Shown: positions 6,272 to 13,099 of the stretch, in pieces
Numbering within the stretch: position 1 is the stretch's first letter
Layout of the letters: each line of letters opens with the position of its first letter
Assembly: GCA_944320725.1 (NCBI GenBank)
Contig: CALUIM010000015.1
Span: 1 to 40,988 of the forward strand
From: an uncultured Coriobacteriaceae bacterium
GTDB lineage: Bacteria > Actinomycetota > Coriobacteriia > Coriobacteriales > Coriobacteriaceae
Length of the DNA: 40,988 nt
Reading direction: 5' to 3'
Translations under genes and position numbers: made by a program
Notes under the pieces: model-generated
Told to the model about the DNA's origin: nothing
Databases searched by the model: none
The model's input: only the letters and a program-made list of their open reading frames with translations

Positions 6272-6463
6272 TGTCATTTAGTTCAGATTCCGGAGCATAT
6301 TCGAAGCGAATGCCTTCCAAAGAAAGAGGGCGAATGGGAAAGATATTGTATATATCTATTAAATATAGATATATACAACTATTTCGTAAGAATGATTGCC
6401 ATGAAACGTGAGTAGCAGGCCAGCTTAGATCCCTCATTTCTCCGGAATCTGAACTAAATGACA
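6272..6463. repeat. 192-bp element with perfect 24-bp terminal inverted repeats, element 3
   Basis: The left arm 6272-6295 (starting TGTCATTTAGTTCAG) and the right arm 6440-6463 are exact reverse complements over 24 bp. The interior is AT-rich and its centre holds a perfect 14-bp palindrome (6346-6378). There is no coding sequence. No convincing target-site duplication is visible. The two-level symmetry suggests a MITE or protein-binding element, not a simple terminator. Confidence 0.65.
6346..6378. repeat. AT-rich 14-bp perfect palindrome at the centre of element 3
   Basis: TTGTATATATCTAT (6346-6359) and ATAGATATATACAA (6365-6378) are exact reverse complements around TAAAT. The purely AT stem is striking in this genome. 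It would be a good dyad operator, an att/dif-like core or a cruciform site; none of these is demonstrated. Confidence 0.6.
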
Positions 6464-6560
6464 CAAATGAAGGCAAATCTGGAAAAAACTGCTCCACTCG
6501 CCCACACGGCAGCTCCTTCACTTCGGACAGACGCCCGAGCGTCCGCTGGCCGTCTGGACA

Positions 6561-7613
6561 CTACTCGAAATAGTGGAACTTGTTCGTGGGGAATCTCAGT
6601 GCGACAACGAAGCCCTCGCCTTCATGCGAGCACGCCTCGATGCCCACGCCCATCTTGTCGCAGAGGCGCTTCACCAAATACAGCCCAATACCCGTTGCGC
6701 GCTTGTGCGTTCGTCCGTTTGAGCCGGTAAACCCTTTCTCAAACACGCGCGGAAGATCGGCGGCGCTCACGCCGCAGCCGTTGTCGGCAATCGTGAGCTC
6801 AACGCATTCGTTCGCACCACCTTGATCGACGAGCTCGCCGGTGAACGCAATGCGTGCATCGGTGGCTTTCGCATACTTCACACTGTTCTGGATGATCTGG
6901 CCCAAAACGAACTCGATCCACTTCTCGTCGGTGAACACCGTGAGGTCGAGCCCGTGACGAACGGGAGCTACATGCGCGGCAATCAGCGCCGATGCATTCG
7001 ACTTGATTGAGGCATTCACCAGGTCTGCAAGCGTATAGTTCCTAATCAGGTAGTCGCGATCGAGCGCTTCGGACCGCGCATAGAACAGTGCCTGATCGAT
7101 ATATCCCTCGATCCGCTTCAGCTCGTCGCCTACGCTCTGCAGCCGCTCATAGGTGGCGCCATCCTCTGCACGCTCCTCAAGGTTGGCGAGCATGAGATGC
7201 GCCGCGGCGAGTGGTGACTTCGCCTCGTGCACCCAGGTTTCGATGTATTCGCGGTAGTCCTCGACCTGCCGGCGGTATTCTGCGACATCGTCGTTGGCCG
7301 ATTTCGCAATAGCGCAGAGCGCATCATAGGTAAGCTCGCCTTCGGAAAACGCCGGGCGCTCGATCATCCCGGCAAGCCAGCGAGGGTGCTCGGAAGACGC
7401 GACGAGCGCATCGAGCTCCCGATAGAAACGCCTGCGACGCGCGTAATCAAGGGCAGCTGCCACGAGAGCGCCAGCGAGTGCGATGAAACCGGTAAGCACG
7501 ATGACATCGCGGCCCGCGCCGGCTACCGCAAGCACAAACATGCATAGCAAGTCGGCGCCTACGAGCAGCAACGCGCTCGGAGCGACGGACTTGAAGTAAT
7601 CTGCCGGGCTCAT
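6561..7613 (-). CDS. Membrane sensor histidine kinase, BceS/GraS-like intramembrane-sensing type
   Basis: A 350-residue kinase. Two hydrophobic segments (about 11-31 and 37-57) are joined by a very short loop, so there is no extracellular sensor domain, as in kinases that sense envelope stress through a partner transporter. The dimerisation/phosphoacceptor motif is ETWVHEAKSPLAA, with H129 phosphorylated. The ATPase part has the N box (LGQIIQNSVKYA), G1 (IADNGCGV) and a GIGLYLVK G2 box. Its ATG overlaps the stop of the upstream response regulator in an ATGA junction, so the pair is co-translated. BceS-type kinases usually control peptide-antibiotic ABC transporters, but none is encoded in the window, so the target is unknown. 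Confidence 0.9.
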   Translation of the reverse strand: MSPADYFKSVAPSALLLVGADLLCMFVLAVAGAGRDVIVLTGFIALAGALVAAALDYARRRRFYRELDALVASSEHPRWLAGMIERPAFSEGELTYDALCAIAKSANDDVAEYRRQVEDYREYIETWVHEAKSPLAAAHLMLANLEERAEDGATYERLQSVGDELKRIEGYIDQALFYARSEALDRDYLIRNYTLADLVNASIKSNASALIAAHVAPVRHGLDLTVFTDEKWIEFVLGQIIQNSVKYAKATDARIAFTGELVDQGGANECVELTIADNGCGVSAADLPRVFEKGFTGSNGRTHKRATGIGLYLVKRLCDKMGVGIEACSHEGEGFVVALRFPTNKFHYFE

Positions 7614-8281
7614 GGCTGCACCGAATAGCCCCGGCCGCGATGCGTCACCAAATACCCCGTCACGCCAATGCGCTCGAGCGTGGCACGCAGCCGGTTGATA
7701 TTGACCGTGAGCGTATTGTCGTCGATGAAGGAATCGGAGTCCCAAAGATCGCGCATGATTGCCTCGCGCGACACGATTGCCGGGGCGCGGCGCATAAGCA
7801 ATGCCAAGATACGCATCTCATTTTTGGTGAGCTCGACCTGCTTGCCGTGTGCGGCGGCAACGGAGCGCGCCAGATCGAGCGTAACGCCGCCATGTTCGAT
7901 GACGCTTCCTGCATCGGTGCCTGCTGTACGACGCAGCAGCGCTTGGATGCGCGCGATGAGCACACGGGCGCTGTAAGGCTTGGGCACGAAGTCGTCGGCG
8001 CCGATGGTCATGCTCATCACCTCGTCGATTTCGGTGGTACGCGAGGTAAGCACGATGATGGGCACGTCCGATGTGGCGCGAATATCGCGGCAAATGAGCT
8101 GCCCGTCGGTGCCGGGCAAGGTGAGGTCGAGCAGCACGAGGTCGGGATCGATGGCGCGCACGTCATCCGCTGCGTGTTCGAATGCAGAGCAGCAGGTTGC
8201 ATCGTATCCGTTGTGCTCGAGCAGCTGGAGCAACTCGTTACAGATCGCAGCATCGTCTTCGATAACGTATACGAGCGGCAT
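7610..8281 (-). CDS. OmpR/PhoB-family response regulator, partner of the adjacent kinase
   Basis: A 223-residue two-domain regulator. The receiver domain (1-~115) has the acidic pocket E8-D9-D10, phosphoacceptor D52 (LVLLDLTLPG), a switch Thr/Ser (LTSR) and the conserved Lys in VPKPYS. The C-terminal winged-helix DNA-binding domain (~130-223) contains LTKNEMRILALL and ends HRGRGYSVQP. The start at 8281 has AAGGAGG three bases upstream, preferred over ATG codons 60-100 bp earlier. It is first in a two-gene operon with the kinase (4-bp overlap). It should activate or repress genes when phosphorylated; targets are not visible here. Confidence 0.93.
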   Translation of the reverse strand: MPLVYVIEDDAAICNELLQLLEHNGYDATCCSAFEHAADDVRAIDPDLVLLDLTLPGTDGQLICRDIRATSDVPIIVLTSRTTEIDEVMSMTIGADDFVPKPYSARVLIARIQALLRRTAGTDAGSVIEHGGVTLDLARSVAAAHGKQVELTKNEMRILALLMRRAPAIVSREAIMRDLWDSDSFIDDNTLTVNINRLRATLERIGVTGYLVTHRGRGYSVQP

Positions 8282-8418
8282 GAACCCTCCTTGAGGCAAA
8301 GACCGCGTGGCATGTCTCGCACGCCGGACGCTATCCATTATGCCCCCAGCGCTCCTCGTCACAACGGCAATCGCCAAACCTTGCCGTATCGTAAGGCTGC
8401 GCGACCCGTGGCGAGGCG

Positions 8419-9123
8419 CTACTTTGTGGCGGCAAGCAGCTTCTGGTAGCTCTCGGCTAAAAATCCGGCAAGCGAGACGGCGGTGTCGTGTTGGTCGTCG
8501 TGCTCGGCATGCTCGCAGGGCGCCGCCACGATGACCCCGTGCTCATCGGATACGAGCAGCGGCACACCAGACGCCACCGGTGCCGTATCGGCCACGAAAT
8601 CTGGGTTGAAGACCACGCGCACGCCGCGCGTCTCGGCCAGCTGACGCACGAACGTCATCGCACCGCACAGCGCCTCATCCTCGTGCGCAGCAACCACCAG
8701 CTCATCGGTGCATGCACAGCAGAGCACCTCGGGTGCAACACCGGTTGCCGCAGCCTCGCGGCGCGCATCGGCATGGCGCGCGCACAAGGCGGATGCCGAG
8801 CAATCCGGCAGCGGCTCATAGGCGCCAACAGACATCGCCGCCCGCCCCTGCTCGTCAACGACCATCATGAGCACGCCATCTGGATCGACCGAGGCGTCTT
8901 CTGCCAGCGCCCACTCGATATGCTGCTTAGCCCATGAGATCAGATTCTTAGTGAGCGGCTCGCCTTGTATGCGCCGCTGCGACAACGCGCGGATATGCCG
9001 GTTGAGCATGGGCACGTGACGCGATGCCATGCGCCAGCGACACACCAGCACGGGCTCGCCAAGCTCGAATTCTTCCGCCGCCGTCTCGGCAGCGCGCTCA
9101 ACGCTATTCAGCTCGTCACGCAT
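8419..9123 (-). CDS. Conserved-looking protein of unknown function
   Basis: A 234-residue soluble protein starting at ATG 9123 with GGAGGG just upstream. There is no signal peptide or membrane segment. Sequence stretches include VLVCRWRMASRHVPMLNRH (~26-44), DGVLMMVVDEQGRAAMSVG (~81-99) and VPLLVSDEHGVIVAAPCEH near the C-terminus. It is rich in Cys and His in its central part (ALCARHADAR, VLCCACTDE), which could bind metal. The alternating beta-strand and GxV turns give a faint impression of a sensor or aminotransferase-class-IV fold, but no catalytic motif can be named. It lies between purH, which has its own terminator, and the two-component operon, all in the same direction. I do not assign a function. 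Confidence 0.7.
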   Translation of the reverse strand: MRDELNSVERAAETAAEEFELGEPVLVCRWRMASRHVPMLNRHIRALSQRRIQGEPLTKNLISWAKQHIEWALAEDASVDPDGVLMMVVDEQGRAAMSVGAYEPLPDCSASALCARHADARREAAATGVAPEVLCCACTDELVVAAHEDEALCGAMTFVRQLAETRGVRVVFNPDFVADTAPVASGVPLLVSDEHGVIVAAPCEHAEHDDQHDTAVSLAGFLAESYQKLLAATK

Positions 9124-9145
9124 CGAACCCTCCGCATTCGCTAGG

Positions 9146-9177
9146 AAAAATGCCCGGGGCGCCGCAGCACCCCGGGC
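9146..9177 (-). terminator. Terminator of purH
   Basis: On the minus strand GCCCGGGG (9177-9170) pairs with CCCCGGGC (9159-9152), followed by ATTTTT (9151-9146). It lies 54 bp past the purH stop. Confidence 0.88.
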
Positions 9178-9230
9178 AATTCTTGCACAATCTGCTTCCG
9201 TCCGGCAACCGCACACAGCGGCACAACAAC

Positions 9231-10862
9231 TTAGTGGCGGAAGTGGCGAGTCCCCGTGAAGATCATCGCGATGCCATGATCGTCGCACGCCTTGATTGAC
9301 TCGTCGTCGCGCACCGAGCCGCCCGGCTGGATGATCGCGGTAACGCCATGCTCGGCGAGCACATCCACGTTATCACGGAAGGGGAAGAACGCGTCGGACG
9401 CCGCCACGAAGCCAGACGCCTCGACGCCCATCTCCTGGCATGCCTTCTCGGCGCGCTCGCACGCCATGAGCGCCGAGTCCACGCGATTGGGCTGGCCCGG
9501 CCCCATGCCAATGCCCATCTGGTCCTTGGCAACCAAGATGGCGTTGGACTTGACCGTCTTCACAACCTTCCAGGCAAAAAGCAGGTCGGTCATCTCCTTG
9601 TCGGTGGGCTTGCGCGTGGTGGGGCAGGTGAACTCGGTGGGGTCCTCGTCGACCGTGTCGACGCCCTGCACGAGCACGCCGCCGTCGACCGAACGCAGCT
9701 CGAACGCTGCATGGCCCTCGGCGCCACCCGTGGCCAGTACGCGCAGGTTGGTGCGCTTGGCCAAGCGCTCGAGCGCCTCGGGCGTGTAGCTCGGCGCAAT
9801 GAGCACCTCGACGAACTGCTTGTTCTGGTCGGCAAAATGCTCGACCAGGCTTAGCGGCACCTCGCGATTGGCAGCAATGATACCGCCGAACGCGCTCTTG
9901 GGATCGCAGGCGAACGCGCGGTCATACGCGGTGGTTACATCGGCCGCAACGGCAGAGCCGCACGGGTTCTGGTGCTTCAAAATCACCACCGCAGGCTCTT
10001 CGAACTCGCGCACGGCGTTCCATGCCGCATCGGCATCGAGCAGGTTGTTGTACGAAAGCGGCTTGCCCTGGATCTGCTGGGCGCCCACGAGCGGGTTCGC
10101 CGAGCAGCCCATCTGGGCAAAGTCGGCACCAAACTGATAGACGGCCGCCATCTGGTGCGGGTTCTCGCCATAGCGAAGATCCTGCACCTTGGTGAGATGC
10201 AGCGTGAGCTCCTCGGGCGTCTGCTGAGCAACCGGCGCGGCGGTGTCTTCCTTGCGATCGAGATAATCGTTCAGCCACAGCGAGATCGCCGTGTCGTAGG
10301 CAGCGGTGCGCGTGTAGACCTTCGCGGCCAGACGCTTGCGCGTCGCGGGCGTGGTGCAGCCACTATGCAGACGCATCTCGTCGAGAATCTTGTCGTAGTC
10401 AGCAGGGTCGCACACCACGGTCACCGACGCGTTGTTCTTGGCGGCGGAGCGCAGCATGCTGGGGCCGCCGATGTCGATGTGCTCGATGGCGTCGGCAAAG
10501 GTGACGTCGGGGTTGGCAACGGTCTTCTCGAACTCGTAGAGGTTGACCACCACCATGTCGATGAGCTCGATGCCGTGCTCGGCAGCCTGCGCCATATGCT
10601 CCTCGGAGTCGCGACGAGCGAGCAGGGCGCCATGGACCTTGGGGTGCAGCGTCTTCACACGGCCATCCATCATCTCAGGGAATCCGGTGAAGTCCTCGAT
10701 GGCACGCACGGGAACACCCGCCTCTTCGATGGCCTTGGCGGTGCCTCCCGTCGAAACGATCTCGACACCAAAGTCCTCGACCAACGCACGGGCAAAAGCG
10801 ACCACACCCGTTTTATCGGTGACCGAAATCAGCGCGCGCCCAATCTTGCGTTCTGCTCCCAT
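9231..10862 (-). CDS. purH: Bifunctional AICAR transformylase / IMP cyclohydrolase
   Basis: A 543-residue enzyme catalysing the last two steps of de novo IMP synthesis: formylation of AICAR by 10-formyl-THF, then ring closure of FAICAR. The N-terminal MGS-like cyclohydrolase domain (~1-200) has [15 protein letters not shown], the [11 protein letters not shown] block and [14 protein letters not shown]. The C-terminal transformylase domain has RYGENPHQ, the catalytic KHQNPCG and AFGGIIA, ending with [11 protein letters not shown] 10862 is preceded by AAGGAGG; in-frame sequence upstream to 11078 is not coding. It is monocistronic here, with no other pur gene adjacent and a terminator downstream. 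The folate cofactor ties it to glyA (29743-31005), which makes one-carbon units. Confidence 0.97.
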   Translation of the reverse strand: MGAERKIGRALISVTDKTGVVAFARALVEDFGVEIVSTGGTAKAIEEAGVPVRAIEDFTGFPEMMDGRVKTLHPKVHGALLARRDSEEHMAQAAEHGIELIDMVVVNLYEFEKTVANPDVTFADAIEHIDIGGPSMLRSAAKNNASVTVVCDPADYDKILDEMRLHSGCTTPATRKRLAAKVYTRTAAYDTAISLWLNDYLDRKEDTAAPVAQQTPEELTLHLTKVQDLRYGENPHQMAAVYQFGADFAQMGCSANPLVGAQQIQGKPLSYNNLLDADAAWNAVREFEEPAVVILKHQNPCGSAVAADVTTAYDRAFACDPKSAFGGIIAANREVPLSLVEHFADQNKQFVEVLIAPSYTPEALERLAKRTNLRVLATGGAEGHAAFELRSVDGGVLVQGVDTVDEDPTEFTCPTTRKPTDKEMTDLLFAWKVVKTVKSNAILVAKDQMGIGMGPGQPNRVDSALMACERAEKACQEMGVEASGFVAASDAFFPFRDNVDVLAEHGVTAIIQPGGSVRDDESIKACDDHGIAMIFTGTRHFRH

Positions 10863-11121
10863 GTGCCCCTCCTTGTGCAACACATCCGGCTCCCCTTTGG
10901 CCGGCAAGCATGTTCTATTACTGTAACGCAACTTGCGCATGAGCCGCGCGGGGAGAACGGCGCGCAGCGCCATTGCTGCGTGAACGGCGTCGAGCTGCGC
11001 AATTGCGGTGAAAACCTGTGCGAGACGTGGGTTATTTGTGGTGCCGTTCCAACGGGAGCGATTGGGTATATTCAACAACGACTCGGATACCTATTCGCAT
11101 CTCAAGGAGAAAGGTCGCCAC

Positions 11122-11640
11122 ATGGCACTCACAAACGAGGTCACCTCGGTTTTGAACGAGCAGATCAACAAGGAGCTGTATTCGGCGTATCTCTACCTCA
11201 CCTTCGCCGACTATTACGAGGACCGCGGCCTCAAGGGCTTTGCCAACTGGTATGAGATCCAGGCGAAAGAGGAGATGGACCACGCCATGGCCATCCGCCG
11301 CTACCTCCTTGATAACGACTTCACACCCACGATGGAGGCCATCGCCAAGCCCGACAAGGCCTTTGAGAACGACCTGGCCCCGCTTGAGGCCGGCCTTGCG
11401 CACGAGGAGTACGTGACGAGCCTCATCCACCACTGCTACGAGGTGGCGCACGAGAAGCACGACGTCCGCACCATGAAGTTCCTTGATTGGTTTGTCTCCG
11501 AGCAGGGCGAGGAGGAGACCAACGCGCGCGACATGATCACGAACATGAAGCTCTTCGGGTGCGATCCCAAGGGTCTCTACGACCTCGACCGTGAGTACCA
11601 GGCCCGCGTCTACACCCAGATGACGGCCCTTCCCCTGTAG
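11122..11640 (+). CDS. ftnA: Non-haem ferritin (iron storage)
   Basis: A 172-residue four-helix-bundle ferritin that oxidises Fe(II) and stores it in a 24-mer shell in the cytoplasm. Ferroxidase ligands are visible in order: Glu of INKELYSAYLY, EExxDH in AKEEMDHAMA, HEEY in helix C, and EQGEEE in helix D. The start at 11122 follows AAGGAGAAAGG; in-frame sequence upstream is noncoding. It lacks the haem-binding Met pattern of bacterioferritin. It is divergent from purH across a 259-bp gap where I could not identify a confident promoter. Downstream is a hairpin at 11649-11686. Confidence 0.95.
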   Translation: MALTNEVTSVLNEQINKELYSAYLYLTFADYYEDRGLKGFANWYEIQAKEEMDHAMAIRRYLLDNDFTPTMEAIAKPDKAFENDLAPLEAGLAHEEYVTSLIHHCYEVAHEKHDVRTMKFLDWFVSEQGEEETNARDMITNMKLFGCDPKGLYDLDREYQARVYTQMTALPL

Positions 11641-11648
11641 CCCTTTCC

Positions 11649-11686
11649 TGCTGGCGGGGACCTCCCCTCATCCCCTCACGCCAGCA
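11649..11686 (+). terminator. Possible terminator hairpin after ferritin
   Basis: TGCTGGCG (11649-11656) pairs with CGCCAGCA (11679-11686). The loop is long and there is no immediate U-run, so confidence is moderate. Confidence 0.45.
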
Positions 11687-11723
11687 TCTATCTGCCCCCC
11701 TTTTCCTTGGAGCCCCGTCGCCG

Positions 11724-11752
11724 TTGGCAGCGGGGCTCCTCGCATCTATACT
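11724..11752 (+). promoter_or_regulatory. gluQ promoter placing the transcript start at the start codon
   Basis: TTGGCA (11724-11729) and TATACT (11747-11752) are separated by an optimal 17 bp. The ATG begins 7 bp after the -10 box, so the mRNA would begin at or next to the start codon, giving a leaderless message. No ribosome binding site precedes the ATG. The -35 box lies in the loop of a GGAGCCCCG/CGGGGCTCC hairpin (11709-11739). Confidence 0.6.
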
Positions 11753-11759
11753 GAGCGGC

Positions 11760-12791
11760 ATGACAACCATGCATGACATAACCAGCGCACCGCGCGAGAC
11801 GCGTCCATCGACGCACGACGCCCCGCCTGCGGCGCGTTCTGTATCCACCGCGCCCGTGGGACGCCTTGCGCCCTCCCCTTCAGGCAGGATGCACCTTGGC
11901 AATGTCTTCGCCGCACTCGTAGCCTGGCTTTCGGCGCGCAGCGCCGGCGGCAAGCTCGTGTTGCGCGTTGAGGATCTTGACGGGCGCACGCAGAGCGGGC
12001 CCTGGACAGAGCTCATGCTCGACGATCTGCGCTGGCTGGGGCTGTATTGGGACGGCGATGTTGTCTATCAGCACGACCGCCTTGAACTCTACCAGGCAGC
12101 GCTCGGTACGCTCGAGGCGCGCGGACTCATCTATCCCTGCTTTTGCACGCGGGCGGAACTTCATGCCGCAAGCGCTCCGCACGCGAGCGACGGGACGCCC
12201 ATCTATCCCGGCACCTGCCGCGACCTTACAGCCGCCGAGATAGCCGAGCGCTCGCGTCAGCGGGTCCCTGCGCTGCGCCTCAAGGTGCCGCTCGCGACTG
12301 ACTCCTCAGGAATCGTCACCTATACCGACCGCGTTTTTGGCTGCCGCAGCGAAGTCCTTGCCCGCGATTGCGGCGATTTTCTGGTGCGGCGCAGCGATGG
12401 CGTCTTTGCCTACCAGCTTGCCGTGGTGGTAGACGACGCCGCCATGGGCGTCACCGAGGTTGTACGCGGACGCGATCTTCTTGGCTCGTGCGCACGGCAG
12501 ATGTATCTGCAAAGTCTCCTGGGCTACCCTCACCCCGCCTATGCCCATGTGCCGCTGCTCGTTGCCTCCGACGGCCGCCGGCTTGCCAAGCGTGACCGCG
12601 ATCTTGATATGGGCGAGCTGCGTGCTCGCTTCGATACGCCCGAGCAGCTGCTAGGATGGCTCGCCCATCGTAGCGGCCTCACCCCCGACAGCGCCCCGCG
12701 CAGCGCCGAGCAGCTCGCCGGCATATTCACGTGGGACGCCCTGCGCGCCCATCACAACGACATTGTCATGGCGCCACATAAGATTGGGTAA
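11760..12791 (+). CDS. gluQ: Glutamyl-Q tRNA(Asp) synthetase
   Basis: A 343-residue truncated GluRS-like enzyme that attaches glutamate to queuosine at the wobble base of tRNA(Asp), lacking an anticodon-binding domain. The Rossmann core has GRLAPSPSGRMHLGN (class I HIGH equivalent HLGN, ~45-48), RVEDLD, the Zn site CFC...YPGTC, and a KMSKS-like LAKRDRDLDM. Length fits GluQRS and not full GluRS (~480). The ~33 residues before GRLAPSP are longer than usual. Start at 11760 is supported by a promoter whose -10 box is 7 bp away; a second ATG at 11769 is possible. It is a single gene, convergent with tRNA-Ser. A complete queuosine pathway or salvage is implied elsewhere. Confidence 0.9.
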   Translation: MTTMHDITSAPRETRPSTHDAPPAARSVSTAPVGRLAPSPSGRMHLGNVFAALVAWLSARSAGGKLVLRVEDLDGRTQSGPWTELMLDDLRWLGLYWDGDVVYQHDRLELYQAALGTLEARGLIYPCFCTRAELHAASAPHASDGTPIYPGTCRDLTAAEIAERSRQRVPALRLKVPLATDSSGIVTYTDRVFGCRSEVLARDCGDFLVRRSDGVFAYQLAVVVDDAAMGVTEVVRGRDLLGSCARQMYLQSLLGYPHPAYAHVPLLVASDGRRLAKRDRDLDMGELRARFDTPEQLLGWLAHRSGLTPDSAPRSAEQLAGIFTWDALRAHHNDIVMAPHKIG

Positions 12792-12917
12792 GGTTCAGAC
12801 CCCACCTCGCAGGTAGCACGAACTTTAGTTGCAATGTTTGTGCAGCTCAGCGCGTTGCGCTACATGTGTCTACTTGCCACAGGGGGCCGCGAATAGAACA
12901 AATGTTGTTTCGCGAAG

Positions 12918-12953
12918 AAAAAACGCCGCCCGGATTGAAAAACCCGGGCGGCG
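12918..12953 (-). terminator. Terminator of the tRNA-Ser transcript
   Basis: On the minus strand CGCCGCCCGG (12953-12944) pairs with CCGGGCGGCG (12933-12924), followed by TTTTTT (12923-12918). Confidence 0.88.
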
Positions 12954-12965
12954 GCGTGTGTAGGC

Positions 12966-13056
12966 TGGCGGAGAGCTGGGGATTCGAACCCCAGATTCCC
13001 TTGTGGGGAATACTCGCTTAGCAGGCGAGCACCTTCGGCCTCTCGGTCAGCTCTCC
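12966..13056 (-). tRNA. tRNA-Ser (anticodon GCU), CCA encoded
   Basis: On the minus strand the gene begins GGAGAGCTGACCGAGAGGCC, with acceptor GGAGAGC/GCTCTCC, anticodon loop CTGCTAA giving GCU (codons AGC/AGU), a long variable arm typical of tRNA-Ser, and T-arm GGTTCGAATCC. Discriminator G is at 12969 and CCA at 12968-12966. Confidence 0.95.
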
Positions 13057-13099
13057 GTTAGCAGCAATACATATTAACCTACTTGCGCGGCGTGCTCAA

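Larger units (their letters stand above)
6218..6560. other. Gene-free AT-rich gap between the amylase and the sensor kinase
   Basis: No supported gene. It contains a short TTCGGT/ACCGAA hairpin (6251-6269), the 192-bp inverted-repeat element (6272-6463), and the 3' flank of the minus-strand kinase gene. It is one of the most AT-rich stretches of an otherwise GC-rich window. Confidence 0.6.

Noticed and set aside
6346-6378. A dif-like XerC/XerD site
   Set aside because: It has a symmetrical AT-rich shape but no recognisable XerC and XerD half-sites. Kept only as a palindrome.
2746-6463. Composite transposon around the amylase formed by the inverted-repeat elements
   Set aside because: The arms of elements 2 and 3 are unrelated, there is no transposase, and no target duplications are visible.
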